Of a stretch of DNA of 64,000 nt, positions 20,726 through 32,399 are shown piece after piece. The notes beneath the pieces were generated by a model. That model did no database searches. It was not told the origin of the DNA and was given only the letters and a program-made list of their open reading frames with translations. Positions within the stretch are counted from its first letter, which is position 1. Each line of letters starts with the position of its first letter. Source of the DNA: Pisolithus tinctorius (lineage: Eukaryota; Basidiomycota; Agaricomycetes; Boletales; Pisolithaceae); contig JANFAH010000041.1 in the NCBI GenBank assembly GCA_024663395.1, positions 547,572-611,571 of the forward strand. The letters are read 5' to 3'. Both the position numbers and the translations under genes were made by a program.

Positions 20726-22518
20726 GTACTCTTCTTCGCTCTCCTCCCTCAGGTATGTCAACTTCCAACTGATGTTCAGGAAACTAACTGATGGTTAGGT
20801 GCTACTGGCAATATCATTGCATCCAAGATCATCCCCACAATTTCCAGCATGATGCGATATCATCCAATGAGCATGGCTACAATGCTTTCCAAGTCATGCT
20901 TGTCAGAGCTTGGTCTCTCTGTTGAGTTCAACTGTGCAGACATAATCAGCTCTGATGCATTCTTTGATGCGGCAGTATGCAAGTAAGTTCAGTGGCTTTG
21001 GCAATACCCCACTGTTAACAAACTTCTCAAGCATGTTCACCTTTCAACCCCGAGACTTGTCATTATGGAGTCCTTGCCTGGGTATTCAATCATTGGTCCA
21101 ACCTATTCCTGTACATCAAGTCACATTTGAGGAGCTTTTGACTCCCAGTGACTTTCGATCTTACACACCACCTTTGAGTGACATGGATGAGGAAAGCACT
21201 GAAGGCCTAGATGTGCTGTCCAACAATGTCTCATCTCCTCCACCTGCTCAGTGTTATCGTGTACTCACATCATTTAACCGCCACCATCCATGCAACCTTC
21301 GTTTTCCTGCTCTCCAGGGACCCAAGGAAAGGGAAACATGGAGTAAGAAAGAGCGCCTGCATGCAGTGACAGCTCCATCTGTGCAGAACTTGGAGGATCT
21401 CAAACAGCAGGTAAGATCTGTGTATGGTTCTTGTGAATGCACTTTGTGACATCTAATGCAGCTATCCAATATATATAATGAGGATGGTGTTAAGCATGCA
21501 CCTGAACATTACATTGGAGTGCCAATGGAAGCACTGGAAGGGTGAGAAGATGAATGTGACCAAATTCCATGCAATGCTGATGGTCACCTGATTTCATAGC
21601 AATGATGTTGACATCAGATCTAGTGATGGAAGTTTGCTTGCATTTATTGCAACTTCAATGCCATCACGTCTTCGGGATGTTCTTCATGACCTTTTAGTCT
21701 TGACATGTGATTCTTTTTCACCCACAGATCTGTCATCTGAAGATGACTTTGAGGACCGGAATGATGCAGGTGCATTCAGGGCAATGCATTGGTCATGGTA
21801 CAACAGGCATGGCACCCGTGTAATTTTTATTGATTCATTTTGCCAGACAGTTGCTAATCTAACCACGCTAGGGAACTCAGGCTCCTAGTGACGTCCACCC
21901 TGCTTATTTAGAGCGAGCTGACTGTTCACGTACAAATCATTCACAATTTCTTCCATACCCATCAACACAAATGGGTGATCATCAAGAAATGTATCAAAGG
22001 TTTACTGTGGTATTTGATGAGGTGTTTGAATGGATACGAGCAAAGGTATGTGTTGTTTCAATTTTTGTTTAATGACACCCAAGTTCAGATAATGCTGTTG
22101 ATACCCACAGCTTAAGCAGTGTCTGCCAGAGGAGTATGAAGTGATGTCCATGGTTGCTCGTGCTCTTCCTGGAAATGCCTTTTCACCTGCAGAACCCTTC
22201 ACCTCTATAGTGCTCAACATCAATGTTCGTACTCAGGTTCATCGAGATCGTCAAGATCGCGAATTTTGCTTGGTGCTGGCGATTGGACAATTCCAGGGTG
22301 GCTCTCTGGTCCTGGTGGAGCCTGGCCTTGTGCTGGAGCTGAGGCAAGGGGACTTTGTGGTGTTTCGATCACCAGAAGTCAGTCATCTTAATTTGGACTA
22401 TACTGGAGAGCGGGCATCACTGGTCCTGCACACAGATAGGGAAATGGACTCATGGGTGTGGAATCAGAATGGGTGGGGCCATAATGTAACTCTGAAGTTT
22501 TTCAGATATGATACATAG

Positions 22519-24222
22519 GACAGTGCTCTGTACCACTTTCTGCAAAGCTTACCCAAGTAGTCCTATTTCCTGGTCTCATCTCACTTGAGCTGCTTTGGAG
22601 GTCATTGCATGCCAGCCAATGTGTGGTAGGTTGACAAAATCTATACAGATGACTCAGTTGTGCACAGATAGCTACAATGTCTTAATATATTCACCTATAC
22701 AAATAACTAGATGCATGGTAAATACAGTAAAGTAAATGGAAAAGGCATTGTACTCACCTCAGTCCTGTGCAGATGGCAACAATGTCTGAGGCGATGGACT
22801 TTGCAGTGCAAGGCTAAACACTGTAGCTGTAACAAAATTATGAAACACTGGGTGTTGAACCCATCTACACATAACAAGGGCTGTCTCATTGTGAGATGCA
22901 CTATGGCTTTTGTAAATAATAAGAGAATGCACATTAGTGCAAGACAGTAGGGACACAATAAACACAAGGTCACAAAGGTTAGTTATGCAGGCAACAGTAA
23001 TGTTAAGGTATGAAGACGAGAGTGGAAGGTGGTTCTCACGGCCCAGATCCGACATGTTGAGATGGAAGATGGACTACGCACGACTTGCTGAATCTAACAT
23101 AGGTGACTTTTCAGTGCCAATCAAGTTGAGAGGATTCTGGTCACTGTTTCCAAGCCCTTGGCATCAGAAGCTGTTGTTGATAAACCTGCTAGTAGCCACA
23201 AGCGTGCATGCAGCGACCCTGTGCCTTGCAAGGACTGTGGCTGCAAGGGCAAGTGCAAATGACTGTGCATGTAGACATATAATACAAGGTACCTGTATGA
23301 TACAAAAGCCCTCCGGGCGCTCCTGGACACTACAAGTACAAACACAAGTAGAGAAGTAGTTTCATGAGAGATAACCCTGCATCATGTTACAGGAAGCTAT
23401 GTATATGGGTAGAGAAAGATGTAGTCTAACAGGAGTGCCTGCATATATTGCAACTATGAAAAGTAGGCAGTGCAGATGGTCCATTTACTCTTTCTAAGCT
23501 GTTGTTAGAGATGGCATTAGGTAGTGTACAGTTCAATGCTATGGAGAGGTGTTGCAGGTGACCAAGTGTGAACAGCCATCATCACTGACATCAACCACCA
23601 AATGGCATGTGCCACTGTCCATGTCCATTTCGACCTGAGATCACTGCAGGTTGCTTGTCATGATTCAAGTAGGGGTGTGAAATGAACCCCAATAAGTCAG
23701 CTGCACCCCATAAGAGCAATGATTCCCAATCTAGTTTGCCTGGCTCTTTCGACCCAGCAAAAACTCAGGGGACAAAACAACTTTTAGATCTGGACCAGGA
23801 TGCGTCCAGGAATATTTTTTGTAAACCATGGAGTTTGTGCACCTAGACTATGTAAAGCATGCAAATTCAGGTTTGACATTCTGTACCTGACTGCACAAAT
23901 CTGCAAACCTCAAGTTGTCAGTGCATGACAGACAATGGAGAAGACTTTGAACATTGTCTCTCTCAGAATGTTTGTGATTATAATTTCAGAATTTAAGCTG
24001 TGGATTTTCTACTACAAGTTTTTCTGTCTTAAATATTGTTGGCCATGTGGTGAAACTAACTAGAGGGGATGCTATTTCCACCATCAAGACAATTTTCATC
24101 TAAATCTGAATCTGTTGAGTTGGCAATCATGATATGACATTGGTCAATCCTTACTAATCACAGGTATTTCCACTATTGTTTAGATGCTAAGAGATACAAA
24201 CTCACGTGTTGCAATGTAAAGA
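22519..24222. other. Intergenic, no gene seen
   Basis: About 1.7 kb of AT-rich DNA between the TET/JBP-like gene and the convergent NACHT-WD40 gene. Short frames only; no domain, RNA gene or repeat recognised. Confidence 0.6.
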
Positions 24223-27200
24223 CTAGGCAGGTAGCTTGAAACATTCATGCCATTTATTGCCATGAGCTGTCTGATTCAAGTCCAGCTCTATGCAAGAACC
24301 TCTGGAAATGACTACCCTGGTCCACATTGAGTACCACTGCCCCCAGAAGGTTGGGGGTATCCAAAGTAACAATCTACCCTTGGGGCCTCTGACCCAGCCA
24401 TCACCATGCAACTTGACTGGTTCATTCCTCATAACTACATCTTCATACTGAAGTCCATCAAGAAGTTGTGCAGTGTCATGAATTGCATGTGAAGGGTTTG
24501 ACAAGAAACATACAAGGCATGCTGCAGCTCCATGCCCCTCCAGAGGACAGCCAATTTGGACAACTCTCTCAGCATCCCAGACCCTCACAGTGTTGTCCTC
24601 TGAGCCTGAGACAATCCTCTTCCCATCAGGGGAGAATGCAACTGAGGTGACTTTCCCTGTATGCCCCTCAAGAGGGCTGCCAATTTGGACACCTCTCTCA
24701 GCATCCCAGACCCTCACAGTCTTGTCCCTTGAGCCTGAGACAATCCTCTTCCCATCAGGGGAGAATGCAACTGAGGTGACTATGTATGCATGCCCCTCAA
24801 GAGGGCTGCCAATTTGGACACCTCTCTCAGCATCCCAGACCCTCACAGTGTGGTCCCCAGAGCCTGAGACAATCCTCTTCCCATCAGGGGAGAATGCAAC
24901 TGAGGTGACTGTGCCTGTATGCCCCTTAAGAGGGCTGCCAATTTGGACACCTCTCTCAGCATCCCAGACCCTCACAGTCTTGTCCCTTGAGCCTGAGACA
25001 ATCTTCCTCCCATCAGGAGAGAATGCAACAGACCTGACTTCAGCATTGTGCCCCTGTAAGTAAAGCTGGACAGCTGGCCAATCTTCAAATCCTCCATGAG
25101 CAACTGGAACAAGGTTTGAGAATTTTGGGATGAGCATTTTTGCTACCATGGTATTCAAAGGGGTAAATGACAGTGCAGAGATGTAAAGGTGTGGGGCACT
25201 GTGTGAGATTGCACTGCTGAAGTTGTGAATGAACTTTACCCCATCTTGTGCCAAAGCTACAGTCTCATCAAACCACTTTGGGCCTTTGACTTCACATTAG
25301 TTGATATCAGATGTGGAAACTCAATACTCATGAGCAGCCACATCACAGTGCACCTAAGGGCATCTGTAGCACATCCCAACATACCAAGAATGCTTAGAGC
25401 CTCTGGCCAGAAGAGTAGCTTTTCACTTCCAAGCACCCCCTCCACCAATTTCACAAGTGCCAACTCAAATGCTGTCCTCTCCAGATGTTGGGCCCAGAAC
25501 CTGCATGAGTAAGATAGATGGGGTGGAATGTTTTCGTTGATTCTCTTTTCCAAATCAGCAACCTCGGAGTTACTGAAGTATGAGCTTTCAAGTCCACATA
25601 TATTGAAACGCAACTCATTCGAAAGAATCCCCAATGAGGCGAAGGCAAGGTTGTACATCTCGGTTTCACCAACGAAGTATGTCTGACTCCATGCAGGGTC
25701 AACGAGGAAGTCATAGAACGATGCATGTAGTGGTCGGACGGGAGAAGAATGGTCTGTAACGCCACTCAATAGCAGGGACATGGATTCAAGAATGGCAACC
25801 ATGTCATGACGGTCCTCGTTGGCAGGGAAGTGACTGTGCATCTTGCTTAGTGCATCTATATGCAGAGGTTCGAGCGTCGAAATGATCTGCTACATGACAG
25901 AGCGGAATTGCGCGAGTGCGGTCTGGTCATTAAGGATGACGTTTTTGAGAATTGCTTGGTACATGGCATCCAGTAGTCCACCTGACCGAAGAAGCATGAT
26001 ATTGTCGAAACGTTCCTTGACTGATCCATTCTTGACCATACGACCCGGGTTTACGAACTCGCAGGCCAGACGTGCCCATTCAAATAGACCTCCCACCTTC
26101 TGGGCAATCCTATAGACTTCGGTGGGTCCAATATCCCGAAGAGGGCCCAATTTTTTCATAATAAACAGACGGATATCATTTTCTTGTGACGCCGCTAGGA
26201 CCTCGTCCAACGAGGCTGCCCTCACATGCGGAGCGGCACCGAGTGCATGCTTGATATCAGGAAATGGGCGGGATGTTACGAGGATGCAAACATTGCGAGG
26301 TAGGCCAGCAGCCTGCGCAGATGCAAGCACCGACAACAGCTCCCTCTGCGATTGTTCTGGACCGCTTTCGTCCAACGCGTCGACGATGATGACCACGTTC
26401 CCAACCACATGACCAAAGACCTTACACAACGGTTCTAAAATAAGCTTCCGCCACTGGAATGCGACGTCAGAGGTGGACTTCAGAGAACCATCCGTCGCAA
26501 GTGCACCCGCTAAGGCTCGCCGGAATGCGGGATCACGTCCTGCCAAATCGCACGCGATGGTTCTGAATATCTTTTCTTCAAGATGCTCAGCCTACCAGTC
26601 ACGCGCAAAGCAAAAACAGGACCCGACCCCTCCAACATTCTCAAACCACAGAGCGATCGTATGTGCAATGGCAGATTTCCCTTTGCCAGCCTGCCCATGG
26701 AGCCAGAGAATGTGCGGAACATTTTCATCGGTGTCATAGATCCAGTCGATAATCTCCGCAAGGATTTCAGTTCTAGTCCCGTCAAGGCATTTCTTGGTCC
26801 AATTGGGACCTGCACCTCTCGTATGGACCAAACCATCCAAGTTCAGGTCTTCAAGTACGCGGAACGCATCAACCCGGACCCCCCGATCTTCGTGGCGCCA
26901 GTATTGCTCCATCAGATCGTCTAGCGCCTGAATGTATGCAATGGAAACGTCCTGCGTCTCATATTCTACATCTTTCCCCGATCTCTTCCCTGATGCCACG
27001 TTTCATTAGGCTTGGGTGGTGAGCAAGTGGGATGGACATACAGAGGTCCTCTGTTGCGGAATAATTCTTGATGAACTGCACCACACCACTGGTCATCAAT
27101 GCGATCTTCGCGAAGGTTTCCCGCATCCCAGACATATCCTTGGGGGTAGTTTCTTTCGTGAGAAATTCGTAAACCTTTCTGATTGTGTCCAGCAGGCGGG

Positions 27201-28084
27201 ACAGGCGCTCGTCCCAGATCTCTTGAACTACGAACATCTATGTACGACTACGTAAGATGAGGAGTGCATCCAAGAATGAGCACGTACCTGAGAAAGGACT
27301 GCCAACATTCCCAGTGTCATCCGGGCGTTGGGATGGATCTGGCGCAGACGTGCAGTCAGAAGATGTATGTAGAGACATGAGCGCCTACCTTAGTAATGGT
27401 GGTAACGACTTGATTGAAATCTCTGAACGGTTTTAGATACGTATCGGGAGGGCTTTGAGTCTCAGCGAATGTCGCACTTGCAACACCGGGAAGGTGAATA
27501 GCATCTTCATCGGTATTCGACGTGGAACCCATCCTGAAAGTCGGCTCAATGGCTGACATCTGAATCTGTTCAGCGAGCTCATTCAAAATCTTTGGAATAT
27601 TAAAAGGGAGTAGATTTCATACTTCATGGGTTGCAGCAGCCTGAAATTGCCTTTGTTCTCTTTGTTCGTAAGTCACCCGACCAATACGTGTGTCGGCACT
27701 CTCTCCGGTGGCGGAAGCTGCGTAACTTGGCTCAGACGGATGAGAGAATGCCGACATTGGACCTTGAGAGACGCTGCCCGACGCTTGAGTGTGAGAGGGT
27801 ATGTGCCCGGCAGTAATCTGAGATGGTCCCTGTGACTGATTTTTAGCCAATTGACATATACGATCGGGAGAAAGGAGTAATCTACGTACCGAAGAAGGGT
27901 CGAAGTTGGGTCGGTTCGTATCGGTAGTGCGAGGTTTCTTTGACTGCTTACCGGACATCGCGAAGAAATGAGTAACTCGACACATACCATCGACAGAAAT
28001 GAAAGAGCGCCCTACCGAAGGAGGATAAAAGCTAGATGAATCCGCAGTGCTGAAGAGACGTTTCTTTGACCGATCGTTATCCAT
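24223..28084 (-). CDS. NACHT-WD40 (STAND/NLR-like) protein gene
   Basis: Multi-exon minus-strand gene. After a Ser/Gln-rich N-terminus comes a helical region typical of agaricomycete NACHT proteins (IHPNARMTLGMLAVL, then MFVVQEIWDERL). The NTPase follows: Walker A GQAGKGKSA (about 26685) and Walker B NVVIIVDALDES (about 26390), then winged-helix and helical regions to about 25260. A short intron with a CTAAT branch site (about 25280-25325) probably joins it to the C-terminal frame (25254-24223). That frame holds four WD40 repeats of 43 residues (GH...SVAFSPDG+...VSGS.D.TVRVWDAERGVQIG). It ends with the WIPP-type tail I associate with this family. Such proteins are intracellular sensors implicated in fungal non-self recognition and programmed cell death. 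Exon boundaries are partly inferred; the N-terminal exon is duplicated (27835-28084). Confidence 0.85.
24549..25060 (-). repeat. Four near-identical 129-bp WD40-coding repeats
   Basis: Each unit is 43 codons and differs mainly at a few positions (for example GHTGTVTSV, GHAYIVTSV and GHTGKVTSV; SRDKT, SGDHT and SEDNT). DNA identity between units is far higher than needed to conserve a propeller blade. That fits the high-internal-conservation repeats described in fungal NLRs, which expand and contract by recombination. Four blades are fewer than a closed propeller, so copy number may vary between strains. Confidence 0.85.
27835..28084 (-). repeat. Tandem duplication of the first exon and intron of the NACHT-WD40 gene
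   Basis: Two adjacent about 125-bp units each start with ATG. They continue with a variant of SKKR/P..T, a PPS or DPSS ending and a GTA(G/C)G splice donor, then a T-rich intron containing a TCGTATATGTC-like or TGGTATGTGTC stretch. The proteins begin MDNDRSKKRLFSTADSS (from 28084) and MSGKQSKKPRTTDTN (from 27958). Either could be the first exon, or both may be alternative starts. Confidence 0.65.
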
Positions 28085-28384
28085 TGAGAAATGGGTATTT
28101 CGTATGAGGTTTGCGAGCTCGATTGGAGAGTGAGTGTCAACGAGGACAGAGTAACTTGAAGGGCTGTGGATGTGCAGATTGCCGTGAGGACCAACTAGCA
28201 CAGCTGACACGTGCCAGCAGCGACGGAATTGGACGACCTGCTCCATCATGCCAGCTAGGTGATTGCCACTGGGAACTCGTACCTTCATATCCGGGCTACC
28301 AATTTTACATCCTGGCGGAGGCACTTCCACTCCTATGGGAGCACTAGTCGCAGCAGCTTGAAGCATCTCGAGGGTATCTCAGGT

Positions 28385-30080
28385 CGACCAAATACTTCAC
28401 GTCTAATAGCTTCCCCCACTCTCGAAATGACCTTCTGAGATCAGCAATTGTCAAGTGTAATTACCATCATTGACATTATGACAATCCTCCCACAGGCGCA
28501 ATCGGACACTCATCTATATACTGAGTACCGTCGACGTATGATGCATCTATGTCCTTTACCATACGCCACAAGCCGTATAAATATGTGATCAGTGCAAGGC
28601 AGGAAATGGTGGACGGTGACCATGCCAGTTACGTTAGCTCAGACGCTTCATGGATATTGATCTCCGGTAAGTTTTCTTGCCAGGAGCTTTGATGGCGGGT
28701 TCATGTATACGAAGGACGTGTACTACTTCGACAAAGTAACAAACCTCCGAACTTGAAGCTTGTGCCAGCTTCCATATCGCCTTCGTGAGCAAGTGAGGTT
28801 ACAATCGAGATCCACGCCGTATCCCTCCAGGCAAGTAACTCACTGTCGCATGTTGACATGTTACTGAACCTCTCTTCGCGTAGTGCCGTGATTAGCTTAT
28901 GGATCATCGCAGATATGGATGGTGCGTATGCCATCTTGCACTATCCGCCGTTCCTCATTCGAAGGTGCGGGGAATTCCAGCGTGGCGAACGATTTGGTTC
29001 TGTGCTGCGGCGGCGAAGGTGCACTGGAGCACGTTTGTGGAGATCTGGCGGAGGCAATCAAGGCCAATGCCCTCGGTGGGGACGCTGATGGCGTCCGGAG
29101 GAAATACATCAATGTTCCTACTTTTGCGCCCCCAGGCCATGCGTCGTCGCTGAACCTCTGGCCAGTCTATTATCCGTATTCCGGACCTCTTGTCCTATGA
29201 AGAGGCTTCGACCCTACCGTAAGTCTCACACCGCTTCTAGCCGTGCGATTAGGTTTGAGTAGCGTGTAACAGGTGTGCGACGCTGACGGCATATGACGCG
29301 TTTATAGCCGCAGCCCCTGAAAGCATGAAACGCGGAGACTATGTTCTTGCTCTTCAGAACAGGCGGTGTGTCGACATTCGCCCATTCAAAATTCTTGCGG
29401 TTAACACATTGATGACATTGTTGGAGTGAAACGACCCCTGTCGTGATCACGAAGGGCATCCATGCAAACAAGACGTCGCAAGTGTTGCCGCAAAAACATG
29501 CCATGGTATTCTGCAATAGATTTAATGGCTTTCAACGTCAAGTAGGGGAACTGTTCCACAAACTCCCAGACAGAGCTTGCACGACAGACCAGCAGAGGTT
29601 CTCTGGGGTACACGGACCCTACACTAAGATCACTACGCACTGTAATGCACTCCAACGTATACTCGCGTTGTAAAAACTTGTAGCTCATAGCAACATCATC
29701 GCTGACTCCAGCGACATCTATACACAAGTGATGCATGTCACTGTCCATAACACGTTGCACAGAATGCCTGTAAGCAGTTTGCACGACGTTCCGATGTGCA
29801 ACGAACAAACCCCAACATTCCGAAAACCCCCCAACCCCCCCCCCCCTTGCACATGACCGGAGTTAACGGTCCGGTATGATCGTGGACGACAAAGAGTTTA
29901 CAGACCTGGGCCTAACGGCGTCCAGGAATACACTGCAGCAAACAGTTTCTTAATCTGATTGTGTGTGCACTGTTTCCTTAAGGGCAGGAAGCGGTGAATC
30001 TCTCAAATGGTGACCGCTGGAGCAATCAACATGAAAATCGGGGAAACCATAGAACACATCTAGGCAGACCCCCAGGGGAA
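28385..30080. other. Decayed region with unassigned fragments
   Basis: Short frames on both strands. A minus-strand stretch at 29226-29808 (LVCMDALRDHDRGRF; VYPREPLLVCRASSVWEF) looks like real former coding sequence. A related piece (ELFHKLPDRA against VLFHKLMNRA) occurs at 41810-41960, so it belongs to a repeated family. A C13 run lies near 29835. Nothing recognisable by function. Confidence 0.35.
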
Positions 30081-30084
30081 ATGA

Positions 30085-30450
30085 AACAATGAAACAATGT
30101 CGATAGGCTCACCTGATCCCAAGTAACAGCCACACAGAATTTAGGGGGAAAGCGTAAATATCATCCTCAGGTCCAAGGAATCAGTAGAAGCAAAGAGGGT
30201 GAAGCGACCCTCACGACTCCTGCTTGTCATCGTACCAATAAAGACATGGGGAGGGGGCAGGACAATACTCACAGCCACCACTGTAATACGTCATTAACAC
30301 AAGGAGGGTGAGGCAACCCTCATGACTGCCGCTTGCGTCATAAAATCAAAACCCTGAACCTACAAAATTAGTGGATGCGAGGGTGAGGCAACCCTCACAG
30401 GTGCCACTTGGCATCACACCAGTGAAGACATGAGGAGGGGCAAGATGATA
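30085..30450. repeat. Dispersed repeat, copy 2, with an internally repeated extension
   Basis: 30085-30260 matches 4322-4500. It is followed by two further degenerate units, at about 30290-30350 and 30370-30450, sharing GAGGGTGAGGCAACCCTCA and GAAGACATG.GGAGGGG. The GAGGGTGAGGCAACCCTC core is a short imperfect inverted repeat. Mobile origin possible but no ends or coding region were found. From 30450 to 30837 I see no gene. Confidence 0.55.
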
Positions 30451-30837
30451 CTCGCAACCGCTGCTCGCGCCGTAAGTCGGGACCCAAAAAGATGAGCGGT
30501 GTTGAGAAAAGAGCGAAGCGATGTCACAGATCAAAAAGAAAATCAACCATTTGGTGGTAATTTGGTTGCCACCTGTCTAGCGCATGCGTTCATGAAGACA
30601 TGAGCTTAACATACATGTTTTTATGGACAATCTTATAGCAAATATTCCTTACTAGCGGTACACTGTACTAATCTGCTACTAATATCCTTGAGCATTGTCA
30701 TCTACTGTGACAGCAAGCTCATGCATGTCAGCGAGTACCTAGCGTCGTATATATCTTAGAATGTACGAGTTCCACATTGAACTGACTGGCTGTGATTGAA
30801 TCATGAATGTAAGTGTATTCCGGAGGGTCCAGTGTGA

Positions 30838-32303
30838 CTATGATACTGAAGAGCGTAGTTTGGAGAGAGAATTTCTCGCCGTCGCCCTCCTGAACGCCTC
30901 CAGTTCTTGAAGCAGCTTCATGTTGGCTGCCTCTGCTGCCTCACGTTGTTCGCGTTCCCGTTTCGCAGTTTCGTCGGCTGCCTTTGCATTCTCTTCTGCC
31001 ACCTCGCGTTGCTTACGTTCCCATTTTGCAGTTTCGTCGGCTGCCTTCGCAGCCTCCCCGGCTGCCTTCGCAGCCTCCCCGGCTGCCTTCGCATTCTCTT
31101 CTGCCGCCTCACGTTGCTCACGTTCCCATTTCGCAGTTTCGTCGGCTGCCTTCGCATTCTCTTCTGCCGCCTCACGTTGCTCACGTTCCCACTTCGCAGC
31201 TTCCTCCGCAGCCTGACGTTGTTCACGTTCTCGTTGCCTCTCTTCCTCTTGCTGTTTGGGTCATTGTAAGCATGGACAGTAAATAGACATAAGAGAAAAC
31301 GTACCTCTTGTTCAAGTCTTCGCTGTGCTTCAACTTCCTCAGCCAAAGAAACCCGAGTTGCACGATACTGGGCACACGCCGCATCTACGCTCCCTTTCGT
31401 ATGAATCGGCACCCGAGCCCAAGTGCCCCCCCGATGGGTCTTGGGCTCTTGTATGGCACCCTCAAATAGTGTCTTGAGTGCTTCGAATATGGTGTCGGCA
31501 AACCAGTAGCATTGTGTGAGGTGGAGGTTGTACACAGGTTCGAGTCGCGAAGTTACATGAAGCAGGGTCGCTAGCTCATGCGCAGAAGGCCTTGTTCTAG
31601 TAAACGTTAGCCTGCAGATGCGAGTAACCCCCTCACACTTCAGCTTCAGCTCATCGCCAGCTAGACTATCCCGGGATGCCCAGCTGACATGATCATCAGC
31701 ACCCCATTGTGATGAGGAACTGGAGGCAAAAGAAGACGAAATACGAGCTGAACGCTTGCGATTTCTTTTTACCTTTCCACTGGTCTTATTAGCTTTGTGC
31801 AAAGGAGGGCTGCTTTCCTCAGCACTGCTCGGGGAGGAATCTCTGGCAACATCTGGTGAGGTGGGAGCAGCTACGGCAATTTCTGGTGGAGTGAGTGGTG
31901 GCGTGATGGCACCTGGTGGGGTGAGGATTGTTCCACTGGACGCTGGAGCAGCAGCTGTCTCGGTAAATTGTGCGGCATCTACAGAATTATCAGTGGGTTA
32001 AATCGATGATCTAAATATGAGAGTACCAGTAGCACGGTCCCCCAAATTGTGCTTACCACGACCCCTCTCAGCAATGACAATGGCTACGTGCTTTTCGTCA
32101 GGGGAGAGGATGTCGAACCGCAAGAATTCATGCTCTTCCTTCCCACCCAGGTTTTTGTACCAGCCAACTTCGAAGACAAAACAGTCCGACGTGGCAGTAC
32201 ATTCACGGATGATTTCATACCAATCCTCGATGGGAAAGGAGCGAATGGCGGGTCGACCTAACGCAGTGAACAGACCTCTGATCTTGGGAGGTTCTGGGGC
32301 CAT
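30838..32303 (-). CDS. Duplicated hypothetical coiled-coil protein gene, copy 2 (intact)
   Basis: Three exons, 32303-32057, 31978-31305 and 31251-30838, keep one frame and give 444 residues. The N-terminal about 80 residues have a compact mixed region (PIEDWYEIIRECT; FEVGWYKNLGGKEEHEFLRF). A Pro/Ser/Thr-rich linker follows, then a basic patch (KVKRNRKRSAR) and a conserved block with HLTQCYWFADTIFEALK. The last 140 residues are a coiled coil of repeated about 18-20-residue units (AKWEREQREAAEENAKAADET type), repeated at DNA level too. Start chosen at MAPEPPKIRG because it is shared with copy 1; an ATG at 32354 in frame is an alternative. I know the CYWFADTI-type block from basidiomycete hypothetical proteins but not its function. 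Confidence 0.75.
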
Positions 32304-32399
32304 TCCGAGTATGCGAAGGAGTCTTCGGATAGACCTGGGTAATTTTCTAAACATAATTCCGTTGCAGAGAGCCACCTTTATATACGTTGAAATTGCGGC

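Larger units (their letters stand above)
13146..20730 (-). mobile_element. Complete Ty3/Gypsy chromovirus LTR retrotransposon with target-site duplication
   Basis: Two direct LTRs (13151-13677 and 20199-20725) start TG and end CA. They are flanked by the same 5 bp GTACT at 13146-13150 and 20726-20730, the duplicated target. The element is transcribed on the minus strand: 5' LTR at the right, gag (20160-18781), pol in the -1 frame (to 15065), then a 1.4-kb region holding an antisense gene, then the 3' LTR. A purine-rich tract next to the 3' LTR fits a plus-strand primer. I could not find a standard tRNA-complementary primer site: the base next to the 5' LTR is not the usual TGG and only 38 bp separate LTR and gag ATG. 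The LTRs look the same throughout, so insertion was recent. Confidence 0.95.
11709..22518 (+). pseudogene. TET/JBP-like 2-oxoglutarate/Fe(II) dioxygenase gene split by a retrotransposon
   Basis: Exons read as 11709-11883, 11943-12050, 12121-12877, 12925-13150, then, beyond the insertion, 20731-20752, 20799-20982, 21032-21410, 21462-21541, 21600-21819, 21881-22045 and 22111-22518. Without the element these total 2724 nt, exactly 908 codons with one terminal stop, which strongly supports the model. The last exon holds the catalytic core: HRD (the HxD iron ligands), GGSLVL, GDFVVFRS, then SH (distal histidine) and GERAS (arginine for 2-oxoglutarate). This is the pattern of TET/JBP enzymes, which oxidise 5-methylcytosine or thymine in DNA and are expanded in mushroom-forming fungi. 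The N-terminal half is Ser/Pro-rich then basic (PPKKPRKKR, possible nuclear signal). The insertion falls in exon 4, so the present allele cannot make the full enzyme; the core exons could be expressed only from an LTR or internal start. Confidence 0.85.

Noticed and set aside
25255..25330. Frameshift splitting the NACHT part from the WD40 part into two genes
   Set aside because: A short GT...AG intron with a CTAATG branch site restores the frame (donor GTATTGAG, acceptor before TCAAAGG); a real break cannot be excluded but is not needed.
29820..29850. C13 run and the G14 run near 48460 as functional G-quadruplexes
   Set aside because: Single homopolymers with no flanking G-tracts; length is also uncertain from sequencing.
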